This document shows, piece after piece, positions 30,667 through 38,078 of a stretch of 64,000 nt of DNA. The notes beneath the pieces are model-generated. The model did no database searches. It had not been told where the DNA came from and saw only the letters and a program-made list of their open reading frames with translations. Numbering within the stretch: position 1 is the stretch's first letter; every line of letters begins with the position of its first letter. The stretch covers positions 434,001 through 498,000 of the forward strand of contig NZ_MDJS01000001.1 in NCBI RefSeq assembly GCF_001705515.1, in the 5' to 3' direction. Position numbers and translations under genes: made by a program. Origin of the DNA: Mucilaginibacter sp. PPCGB 2223 (lineage in GTDB: Bacteria > Bacteroidota > Bacteroidia > Sphingobacteriales > Sphingobacteriaceae).

Positions 30667-31325
30667 AACCAAAAACATTAGGATTGATCCATACATCGGC
30701 TACGCTGATACCGGTTTTCCAGGAGTTATGCAAGCAGCATTTGCCGGGAGTTGCTACGTTTAATATTGTTGATGACAGTATTGTACGTAACATCCGAGAG
30801 CGTGGAGAGGTTACGCCCGAAATATTTAAACGGGTAGAAGATTACGTGCTCTCGGCGCAGGACGCTGGGGCTGATTATATTTTGGTTACCTGCTCATCCA
30901 TAGGTGCGCCAATTGAGGCGGCGGCCAAGAAGGCCAATGTACCTGTGCTGCGGGTTGACCAGCCGATGGCCGATATGGCGGTGCAAACCGGGAAACGCAT
31001 CGGCGTTATCGCCACTTTGCAAACCACCTTGCAACCAACCAGCGAACTGGTGAAACGCAGCGCTGCGGCTGCCGGTAAAGAAATTGAATTGGAGGCAATA
31101 GTGGTTGATGGCGCTTTTGAGGCGTTGATGGGTGGCGATGCAGCTAAGCACGATCTGTTGGTGGGAAATGCTTTACGCGAACTATCGAAAAAAGTGGATG
31201 TGGTCCTGCTGGCACAGGCTTCGATGGCGCGGGTGGTTGATACACTGGATGCTGCCGATAAAATTGTACCGATAGTTGCCAGTCCGCCAAATGCCATAAA
31301 ATATATTGCTTCGGTGTTGAAATGA
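30663..31325 (+). CDS. Asp/Glu/hydantoin racemase-fold protein with a single catalytic Cys
   Basis: A 220-residue protein of the aspartate/glutamate racemase superfamily. The first catalytic cysteine is present (Cys77 in VTCSSIGAP), but the position of the second reads Ala186 in LLAQASMARV. A two-base racemisation is therefore unlikely; single-Cys relatives act as isomerases or decarboxylases. ATG overlaps the kinase stop (ATGA), and it overlaps the transporter start in the same way. It is probably an extra step, or a proof-reading activity, of the same pathway. Confidence 0.82.
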   Translation: MKPKTLGLIHTSATLIPVFQELCKQHLPGVATFNIVDDSIVRNIRERGEVTPEIFKRVEDYVLSAQDAGADYILVTCSSIGAPIEAAAKKANVPVLRVDQPMADMAVQTGKRIGVIATLQTTLQPTSELVKRSAAAAGKEIELEAIVVDGAFEALMGGDAAKHDLLVGNALRELSKKVDVVLLAQASMARVVDTLDAADKIVPIVASPPNAIKYIASVLK

Positions 31326-32629
31326 AAGCGCTGCAACGGTTCTGTTTGGGTGTAAGCGCGCTGGCACTGGTAGCTTTGCTTGCCGGTTTGTTGATGGCGA
31401 ATGATGCCATCCGGTTGCCTGCTGTGGTTTGTATGGCCCTAAGCCTGGCGATAGGTATTGGCGCGATACCTGCATTGGCCAGTTACCAATATACCGCCTG
31501 GATCATCGTTGCGGTGGTTGTGGCTTTGGCTTACCCCAATGCGTTTTTAAAATGGGGGAGCATCGACCTGCGCAATAGATGGCTTATCCTTGTTATTGTG
31601 CAGATGGTAATGTTCGGGATGGGGATACAGATGAGCCTGCACGATTTTTCGGGATTGGCTAATACGGGTAAAGGTGTTTTGATCGGTTTGCTTTGCCATT
31701 TTTCGGTGATGCCGCTGATGGGTTTTATGTTGACGCGAATATTCCATTTTGAAGCTGAGATTGCGGCGGGTATTATTTTGATCGGTTCGTGCTCGAGCGG
31801 CTTGGCCTCGAATGTGATGGTGTACCTGGCGCGTGCCAACCTGGTGCTATCGGTAACCGTAACGGCCATGGCAACCTTAGCCGCGCCTTTTTTAACGCCC
31901 CTGTTGATGCGTTTACTTGCGGGGACACTGATCGAGGTGAAATTTGTGAATATGATGATGGAGATCATCAAGATCGTGATCGTACCGATTGGCGCGGCAT
32001 TATTGCATGATTATTTAAAAAGAGCGGACGTTAAATCTAAACGCAATGTTAACCTTATCGCATTGCTTTGTACGTTTTTGCTAATTGCCCAGGTATTGGG
32101 TGTTTGGAGTTGGATGACGGGCCAGCTACCTGATACTGCCATGCAATCGGTACAATTATTCAATTTTTTCACCGGGGCTTTTATCGTCGGTACGGTTTAT
32201 CATCAATTATATATTCAAAACAAGAACATCGATAAGCGTATCCCATATCTGTCGATGTTCGGGATAGTTTACTTTACTACAGTTACCACCGCTGCCGGGC
32301 GCGATAATCTGCTTCATGTGGGCTTTTTGCTGTTTATCGCATCGGTCATTCATAACGGTGCGGGGTACTTTTTCGGTTATTGGCTGAGCCGGATATTCGG
32401 GTTGGATAAAAACTCCGCACGGACTGTTGCCTTTGAGGTCGGCCTGCAAAACGGCGGCATGGCATCGGGTTTAGCAGGCAGCATGGGTAAACTGGCTACG
32501 GTGGGTTTGGCACCGGCGGTGTTTAGTCCGTGGATGAATATTTCGGGGTCGATACTGGCTAATTACTGGCGGAAAAGGCCGCAGGAAGGTACGGCAGTTG
32601 ATAGCGGTGAGGAAACCGACATCGGGTGA
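31322..32629 (+). CDS. Bile acid:sodium symporter (BASS) family transporter
   Basis: A 435-residue membrane protein with about 11-12 hydrophobic segments. It carries the BASS signatures SCSSGLASNVMVYLA and FEVGLQNGGMASGLA. It is longer than typical 300-residue BASS carriers because of two extra N-terminal membrane segments. Translationally coupled to the racemase-fold gene (ATGA). BASS members move organic anions including pantoate, pyruvate and sulfated sterols. Here the cargo is probably a sugar acid such as apionate or a keto acid used by the operon. Confidence 0.85.
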   Translation: MKALQRFCLGVSALALVALLAGLLMANDAIRLPAVVCMALSLAIGIGAIPALASYQYTAWIIVAVVVALAYPNAFLKWGSIDLRNRWLILVIVQMVMFGMGIQMSLHDFSGLANTGKGVLIGLLCHFSVMPLMGFMLTRIFHFEAEIAAGIILIGSCSSGLASNVMVYLARANLVLSVTVTAMATLAAPFLTPLLMRLLAGTLIEVKFVNMMMEIIKIVIVPIGAALLHDYLKRADVKSKRNVNLIALLCTFLLIAQVLGVWSWMTGQLPDTAMQSVQLFNFFTGAFIVGTVYHQLYIQNKNIDKRIPYLSMFGIVYFTTVTTAAGRDNLLHVGFLLFIASVIHNGAGYFFGYWLSRIFGLDKNSARTVAFEVGLQNGGMASGLAGSMGKLATVGLAPAVFSPWMNISGSILANYWRKRPQEGTAVDSGEETDIG

Positions 32630-33378
32630 ATTGCTTGATTATATACGTTAAAATGCGTATATTGTAGGATTGAGCAGGAAGCAGGAAGCTGAAATGTTGC
32701 AAGAATCTCTTACAATTCCCCCCCCCTGGTTAACGATTGAAGGATTGATTTTTGAATGATTGAATAATTGCCCAGTCGAAATATTTCCTACAATTTCCCC
32801 CCTGGTTTTAATGGGTCTTGAGTTGGGAAGAAATGACTCAGGGCTTCGGGCTCAAGGCTCCGGACTAAAAATGCGTTAGGGATAGCAACGCCTGCCTGCC
32901 GGCAGGCAGGGATACCGGCCTTGTGGCTAATGCCTGCAGCCGTATGAGTGCCCGCCTGCCGGACGGGCAGGAATAGCCCGGCCGCAGGCAACGCCCTGAT
33001 TAAAAGTCAAAAGTCAAAAGTTAAAATTAAAAATTCAAAAATGACTTGCAAGCGGGTTTGTCCTGAGAGGTGCTGAAACAATCCCCATGGCTATCGGGAC
33101 AGCTTGACTTCTTTTTTTGAAATACCCATAAATACCCATGTGTGTTGAAAGTATCAAGTAGTAAGACAAGAGAAAAATCAAATACTTGATACTTGCGACT
33201 TGATTTGATACTAAACTCAAAATACCGACAAACACCACCCTGCTTTTTAATGATCAACGACTTAATGATTCAATGATCGATGAAAATTCAGCGATAATGC
33301 ACTATGATTGCATATATGGGCATATTATTAGCCAAATTAGCTTAGTTAACCCATAAACAACTTCGCTAAAATTGCGTA
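32630..33378. other. Gene-free 749-nt spacer rich in dispersed repeats
   Basis: No credible gene. From left to right it has aggaagcaggaagctg-type direct repeats, a poly-C stretch near 32720, the second copy of the structured element with two nested palindromes (32868-32996), aaaagtc direct repeats (33001-33030), and an inverted pair aagtatcaagta (33149-33160) with tacttgatactt (33183-33194). Then an AT-rich stretch leads to the PL8 gene. No terminator with a clear T-run was found after the BASS gene. Confidence 0.7.
32868..32996 (+). ncRNA. Structured repeat element, copy 2, with palindromic insertions
   Basis: Same framework as 18355-18445: gcgtt (32873-32877) pairs with aacgc (32990-32994), and gataccggcc and the gtatgag segment are shared. 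Relative to copy 1 it contains two extra palindromes: a perfect 20-bp palindrome at 32891-32910 (cctgcctgcc and its complement) and an imperfect one at about 32951-32971 (cccgcctgccgg...). They look like insertions into, or extensions of, hairpin loops. Confidence 0.5.
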
Positions 33379-35424
33379 ATGAAGAAAGTTGTTCTGCTGC
33401 TGTTGCTGTTACCTTTCGCAACATCGGCTTATTGCCAGCCGGCCAGCCTTAAACCTGTTTATGATCACTGCCGTGAGTTGCTGCTGTCGGATACGCCTTA
33501 TGCTACCGAGCAAAGCTATTTGCTGACCGATGAGGTAAAATACACTACAGACGGTGCCGGATATTTTAAGTCGCTGACCCCGGAGGGGAACTGGAAGGAT
33601 ATTGACTATGCTTCGAAGCAGCCGGCGGCATGGATGCCGGCCAACCACCTGTACAGGGTGCTGATGATTGCACGTGCTTATCATAAAAACCATGACGCGA
33701 CCTATTTGGAAGCAATACACCGGGCGGCCCGTTTCTGGATAAAAAACGATATACAATGCACCAACTGGTGGCAGAATCAGATCAATACGCCGTTTACGTT
33801 TTCGAGCCTGATGATCATGCTGGATAAAGATGCCAGCGCCGATGAACTGGCTTACCTGAACGATGTGCTGGCCAAACGTGTGCCGTTGAAAAACCCGACA
33901 GGGCAAAATCTGATATGGCAACTGGATAACCAGGCACGGCTGGCGCTGATACACCAGGATATGACAGCTTTTGGCGAAAGCATGAAAGCGATGCAGCAAG
34001 TGATCAGCGTTTCGGCAAAGGAAGGTATACAGCCCGACTATTCATTTCAACAGCATGGCGTGATGTTGCAGTTCGGTAATTACGGGCTGCACTTTGTGAA
34101 CAGCCTGCTTTTCTGGATGACCATTACCGCGAATACACCGATGGCTTTCGCACCCGAAAAACAACAGATGCTGTTTGATTATTGCAGCAAAGGTTTGCGT
34201 TGGACGGTATTTAAACGCGGCATGGATCTGACGGCTCTTGGGCGGCAGTTCAGGGATGATTGTGATACCAAGCGAGGAGAGTGTTTACAGGTTGATTTTA
34301 ATTTGCTGAAGTCTTTCGATAAGGCCGACCCTTGTAAATATGCCATGGATGGCTTTGATCATTCGAAAGCATGCGAGTTGAACGGTAACCAGAGCTTTTG
34401 GCGCAGTGCCTATATGGTGCAACTGGCGAAAGATCAATATATGATGAGTGTAAAAATGCATGGCGCGGGAGTGAAGAGGCTCGAATCGATAAACGGGGAC
34501 AACCTGCGCGGCTCGTTTTTGAATGACGGCGCAACATTGATACAACATAGCGGTAAGGAGTACCACAACATCGAACCGATATGGAACTGGCGGATGCTGC
34601 CAGGAGTCACCTGCGATACGACCGTAGATCCAGTGGCTAAAGAAACGTGGTCGACTATAAATACATCTGGTTTTGTTGGACAGGTAAGCGATGGTAAGAG
34701 CGGTGTTAGCGCCATGGCTTATAATCGCCTGGGTGTAAAAGCTAACAAAAGCTACTTTTTTGTGGATGGGATGATGGTGGCCCTGGGTGCAGGCATCAGT
34801 TCGGCCGACCAGGCTAATGTGGTGACTACGGTAAACCAGGTGAATGCAAACGGTCTAAAAAACACCTATACGCAAAAGCCTAATAATATGCAGGAGTTGA
34901 TCTGGCACGATGGCACGGCCTATCTTTTCCCCGAAAGGAACACGCCCGTTAAGATGACCATACATAACGTGCATGGCAACTGGGGCGATGTGGATAAGGG
35001 CTCGGGCAATGTGCCGGTTGACGGTCGGATATTATCAATCTGGATTGAACACAAACAGAGCGATCATTATTTCTACGTCGTTAAACCAGATATAAGCCTT
35101 GCGGACACGAGGAAATTACTTGCTAATTTACAGGTAACCGTACTGGCCAATACCCCTCAGCAACAAGCCATCAAAGTAAATAAACAGATAATGGCTGTAT
35201 TTTACGAGGCCGGAGGCCTGAATTTAGGCAACAATACACTACTGAAAGCAAGTGCGCCTTGTATAATGATGCTTGGCCGGGATAATAACATCTGGATATC
35301 CGACCCGACGCAGAAGCTGCAAAGTATCGATCTTGCACTTAGTAAACAGACCATTCATGTAACTTTACCTACAGGGGATATGGCCGGATCGCCTGCCAGG
35401 GTTGCGTTAATGCTACAGAAGTAA
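33379..35424 (+). CDS. Polysaccharide lyase family 8
   Basis: Secreted lyase of 681 residues, signal peptide ending SAYCQP. The (alpha/alpha) toroid carries the PL8 catalytic set: Asn177 in PTGQNLIW, His226 in FQQHG and Tyr235 in FGNYG, with the His-Tyr spacing of nine seen in hyaluronate and chondroitin lyases. The aromatic patch Trp130-Trp131 is in NWWQNQINTP. A beta-sandwich C-terminal half follows. Known substrates are hyaluronan, chondroitin and xanthan; no sulfatase or unsaturated glucuronyl hydrolase adjoins it, so the substrate is open. It sits alone between a long spacer and a response regulator. Confidence 0.9.
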   Translation: MKKVVLLLLLLPFATSAYCQPASLKPVYDHCRELLLSDTPYATEQSYLLTDEVKYTTDGAGYFKSLTPEGNWKDIDYASKQPAAWMPANHLYRVLMIARAYHKNHDATYLEAIHRAARFWIKNDIQCTNWWQNQINTPFTFSSLMIMLDKDASADELAYLNDVLAKRVPLKNPTGQNLIWQLDNQARLALIHQDMTAFGESMKAMQQVISVSAKEGIQPDYSFQQHGVMLQFGNYGLHFVNSLLFWMTITANTPMAFAPEKQQMLFDYCSKGLRWTVFKRGMDLTALGRQFRDDCDTKRGECLQVDFNLLKSFDKADPCKYAMDGFDHSKACELNGNQSFWRSAYMVQLAKDQYMMSVKMHGAGVKRLESINGDNLRGSFLNDGATLIQHSGKEYHNIEPIWNWRMLPGVTCDTTVDPVAKETWSTINTSGFVGQVSDGKSGVSAMAYNRLGVKANKSYFFVDGMMVALGAGISSADQANVVTTVNQVNANGLKNTYTQKPNNMQELIWHDGTAYLFPERNTPVKMTIHNVHGNWGDVDKGSGNVPVDGRILSIWIEHKQSDHYFYVVKPDISLADTRKLLANLQVTVLANTPQQQAIKVNKQIMAVFYEAGGLNLGNNTLLKASAPCIMMLGRDNNIWISDPTQKLQSIDLALSKQTIHVTLPTGDMAGSPARVALMLQK

Positions 35425-35621
35425 CCTAAGCTTAATCTGTAAGTTAAACACTATTACTTGTTTTGTATAAAGGTAAAACATCGGACAATGTTTTTTTGTT
35501 AAAAGATGACAAATGTCATTAATTGCAATATTTTAAACCTTTGGTTTATTATATAAATTAACTGATATTTTTTATAGCCTGTTGGCTCATTAACCAGGTT
35601 TACCTAAAACAATAAAACAAT
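35425..35621 (+). promoter_or_regulatory. AT-rich upstream region of response regulator
   Basis: A 197-nt AT-rich spacer. TTTG at 35540-35543 and TATTTTTT at 35566-35573 resemble -33 and -7 elements, but the 22-nt spacing is slightly long. No other structure seen. Confidence 0.3.
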
Positions 35622-36002
35622 ATGTCGAAACGATTGCTGATCATCGATAACGATGCCGAAGTGCTGAATGTAATGCAGGAAGCATTGGTATACGAGGGTT
35701 TTGAGGTTAAGATTTTGGGAAATACATATAACATCTTTGACGTTATTGCCGGGTACAAACCCAACCTGATCATGATCGATTATATTTTGGACGGTGTAAA
35801 CGGAGGGGAGACCTGCCACGAGATCAAGGTACATCCTGAAACGGCTCACATCCCCGTCGTTATCGTATCGGCTTATTCGAAAGTTATCCTGTCGCTGGGC
35901 AGTTACCGTTCGGATGCATTCCTGGCAAAACCTTTCGGACTCGACGAAATGGTGAAACTGGTAAACGAATTGTTAGATGCTGCAGAGATGCAGCCCTACT
36001 AA
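35622..36002 (+). CDS. Single-domain response regulator (receiver only)
   Basis: A 126-residue CheY-like receiver. The acidic pair is in LLIIDND, the phospho-acceptor Asp is in LIMIDYILDG at about residue 51, a Ser/Thr-type switch is in VVIVSAYSK, and the conserved Lys is in FLAKPFG. There is no output domain, so it acts by protein interaction or as a phosphorelay intermediate. No kinase gene is adjacent; the PAS-HisKA protein 2 kb downstream lacks an ATPase domain. Confidence 0.9.
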   Translation: MSKRLLIIDNDAEVLNVMQEALVYEGFEVKILGNTYNIFDVIAGYKPNLIMIDYILDGVNGGETCHEIKVHPETAHIPVVIVSAYSKVILSLGSYRSDAFLAKPFGLDEMVKLVNELLDAAEMQPY

Positions 36003-36019
36003 CCCGAACAGATCATTGA

Positions 36020-36253
36020 TCAGGGATTCTCGGCTTCGTAAATAATGATCTCCCGGCCTATGGTATTGATCTCTTCATCGGCGCCAAACAAAGGCAAATC
36101 GGTTTCTGGGTCGAGCTTCAGCCACTGCTCTTCGGTATCTTTTTGTATGGTTACGTATTCTTCGCCTTCTTTAAAAATAGTGTAGGTGTCATTTCCTTCC
36201 GGGAAAACAGAGTAGGTAACAGGGCCTATCTCTATGTCGAATGGTTCTTGCAT
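36020..36253 (-). CDS. Small acidic hypothetical protein
   Basis: A 77-residue, strongly acidic protein with no signal peptide or membrane segment. It contains beta-strand-like alternation (YSVFPEGNDTYTIFKEGEEYVTIQK) and ends in REIIIYEAENP. I recognise no family name, although its composition and a proper start context suggest a real gene. It is convergent with the response regulator. The start codon follows a composite repeat by 7 nt. Confidence 0.6.
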   Translation of the reverse strand: MQEPFDIEIGPVTYSVFPEGNDTYTIFKEGEEYVTIQKDTEEQWLKLDPETDLPLFGADEEINTIGREIIIYEAENP

Positions 36254-36355
36254 TTTTTTAGTTCATTAGTCGATTTGCCATTGGTTTATTGGTCTTTTCG
36301 AGATGAGGAATTCAAAATAAATTCGAAATTGAACATCCGAAATCCGAAATCAAGC
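36254..36355. repeat. Composite intergenic repeat, copy B
   Basis: Reverse-orientation copy of the composite at 8842-8957. Read on the minus strand it has gatttcggatt / cggatgttcaatttcg, a spacer, then the aaccaatggc...aatgaac module, and the start codon of the 77-residue protein follows within 7 nt. Module order and position relative to a start codon match copy A. Confidence 0.6.
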
Positions 36356-37653
36356 TATCCGTGTTTCTTCTTTTTGTTCATTTTCGCCTTAGTGCTGGCG
36401 CTGTAGTTAAAATCCTTTTTATTGCTTTCCTTTTTCTCATGAAAAGCGGCTCCGCGCCCGGGTTCTTCAACTTTTTTATGATTAGCCTGTTTTTTTACCG
36501 GCTCGTCTTTATGTTCTTTAGCGATAGGCAGATCGGGCGGAAGCTCAAGAAGTTCCATTTTGCGGCCAGTGGCATTTTCGATCTTTCTTACCTGTGTGAG
36601 CTCGATATCGGTGCTGAAGTTGATGTAGAGCCGGTCGCTTACCGTAGCAGGCTGTATAATGCGTTGGATAAAGATTTCCTTTTCTGCAGGCAGTTCAAAA
36701 TGGATCAGGGTATCTATCCTGAACATATCCAGGTCGCCTTGCTGCTCATCGGCAATAATGAGTGTCTTGATCTGATCCTGGTCCTTAAAATCCTCGATAT
36801 GCTGAAAGCCCCTGGTCTCAAAAAATATTGGGTTCAGTACAGCCGTTTTTGCTTTGACAGATTGAAACAGGTTGTTGAATACCTTTTCGGCCGTGAGGCG
36901 TGTGTTCACAAAAACTACGGTTTTTTCTTCAGGCCCGGCATCGCGCAAAAGCATGCTGAGCAGGTTTTGTTTGGTGCGAAAATTAGGCAAGTGATACAGC
37001 AGCTGCGGATAAACTTCGATACTTTCTTCGGCATCGCCTTCAACCTCTACAATGGCAGCCTGCTGTGTAAAAGGCTCGATCATGTGCTCCAATTTGCCGT
37101 GCATTACTTCGGTAAACACCAGTCGCTGGCATTTGATAATGCTGTTGGCCAACTCATTCACAGGTAACTGCAGCCCTTGTTTTACGATCAGGTCGGCATC
37201 GTCCACGATGAACATCATGATCTTGTTGAGATTCAATCCGAGTTTCAGATAGATGGCCCGCGCCCTGTCGGGGGTGGCGATCACAATATCTGCGCCATCG
37301 GCCAAAGCGTTCATTTGCGCCTCAGTGCCGGGTGTATTGTAAAGCTGAACGATGCGGATGGTGTCGTTTTTATTCAACAGCTCAAATTGTGCGGCTATAG
37401 CCTCTGCATGTTCTTTATCGGGAGCTAAAATCAGCGCGCGCGGGGCTTCTTCAAAGCCATATTTTAAACGCGCCAATACGCCCAAAACATAGGTAGTAGT
37501 TTTGCCGCAGCCTTCGGGGCCAATGGCTATTACATCCTGTCCGCCCACAATGCGCGATAAAGTTTTAGCCTGTATCTCTTTCGGACTTAGAAAGCCGGCA
37601 TCGGTAACCGAACGCTGCAGTTGTTTGGTCAATTTTAATTTTTCGGGCCACAT
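36355..37653 (-). CDS. Divergent DEAD-box RNA helicase-like protein
   Basis: A 432-residue two-domain helicase fold. Q-motif-like GFLSPKEIQAKTL and Walker A GPEGCGKTT are kept, as is motif Ib VIATPDRA. Motif II reads DDAD instead of DEAD; motif III (SAT) is replaced by FTEVMHG; motif V reads IIADEQQGDLD and motif VI QRIIQPA, lacking the arginine fingers. The C-terminal tail is very basic (KKKKHG), as for RNA-binding. ATP binding may persist, but classical unwinding is doubtful. Possibly a ribosome-assembly or RNA-chaperone factor. Confidence 0.82.
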   Translation of the reverse strand: MWPEKLKLTKQLQRSVTDAGFLSPKEIQAKTLSRIVGGQDVIAIGPEGCGKTTTYVLGVLARLKYGFEEAPRALILAPDKEHAEAIAAQFELLNKNDTIRIVQLYNTPGTEAQMNALADGADIVIATPDRARAIYLKLGLNLNKIMMFIVDDADLIVKQGLQLPVNELANSIIKCQRLVFTEVMHGKLEHMIEPFTQQAAIVEVEGDAEESIEVYPQLLYHLPNFRTKQNLLSMLLRDAGPEEKTVVFVNTRLTAEKVFNNLFQSVKAKTAVLNPIFFETRGFQHIEDFKDQDQIKTLIIADEQQGDLDMFRIDTLIHFELPAEKEIFIQRIIQPATVSDRLYINFSTDIELTQVRKIENATGRKMELLELPPDLPIAKEHKDEPVKKQANHKKVEEPGRGAAFHEKKESNKKDFNYSASTKAKMNKKKKHG

Positions 37654-37658
37654 TGCCG

Positions 37659-37666
37659 CAAAGTTA
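37659..37666 (-). promoter_or_regulatory. -7 element, near-leaderless helicase transcript
   Basis: Reads TAACTTTG on the minus strand (perfect TAnnTTTG). It ends 5 nt before the helicase ATG at 37653, so the transcript should be leaderless or nearly so. Confidence 0.55.
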
Positions 37667-37764
37667 CGGTTTTAACAGGTGCTTGCCCAGGCCATGTTAA
37701 TAATTAGTTAAGCAGGGCATATAATAAAACAACTAATTTTGCATCTTACACAATTTATAGCCTT

Positions 37765-37989
37765 ATGAGTAACAACGATATAATGAAAAAGCTGCGCGTG
37801 GCGCTTTCGCTGCGCGACGATGATATTATTGAAATATTGGCGCTTGCCAATTTCAAGACCACCAAAACAGAGCTAAGCGCCATTTTTAGGAACGAAGATC
37901 ACCCGAACTTTAAGCCTTGCGGCGACCAGATACTGCGCAATTTTTTAAACGGGCTGGTAATTTACAAACGCGGCCCCAAACCTCAGTAA
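37765..37989 (+). CDS. DUF1456 protein, single repeat
   Basis: A 74-residue protein with the DUF1456/YehS-type segment: NDIMKKLRVALSLRDDDIIEIL, then SAIFRNEDHPNF and CGDQILRNFLNGLVI. Members in proteobacteria usually carry two tandem copies (about 150 residues); this has one. Cytoplasmic, function unknown. Divergent from the helicase gene. Confidence 0.8.
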   Translation: MSNNDIMKKLRVALSLRDDDIIEILALANFKTTKTELSAIFRNEDHPNFKPCGDQILRNFLNGLVIYKRGPKPQ

Positions 37990-38078
37990 TGTTTGATGCG
38001 TATGTATAGTAATTGTTAGCTAAATAGTATATTTAGATATCATTAGTCGTAGCCGTTTATAAACCTGGTCAATATGCA

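Noticed and set aside
33001..33030. CRISPR-like short direct repeats (aaaagtc units)
   Set aside because: Units are only 7-8 bp without spacers; a simple dispersed repeat.
36361..37167. Long + strand open frame opposite the helicase
   Set aside because: Antisense shadow of the helicase gene; the hydrophobic composition comes from complementing Lys/Glu-rich codons.
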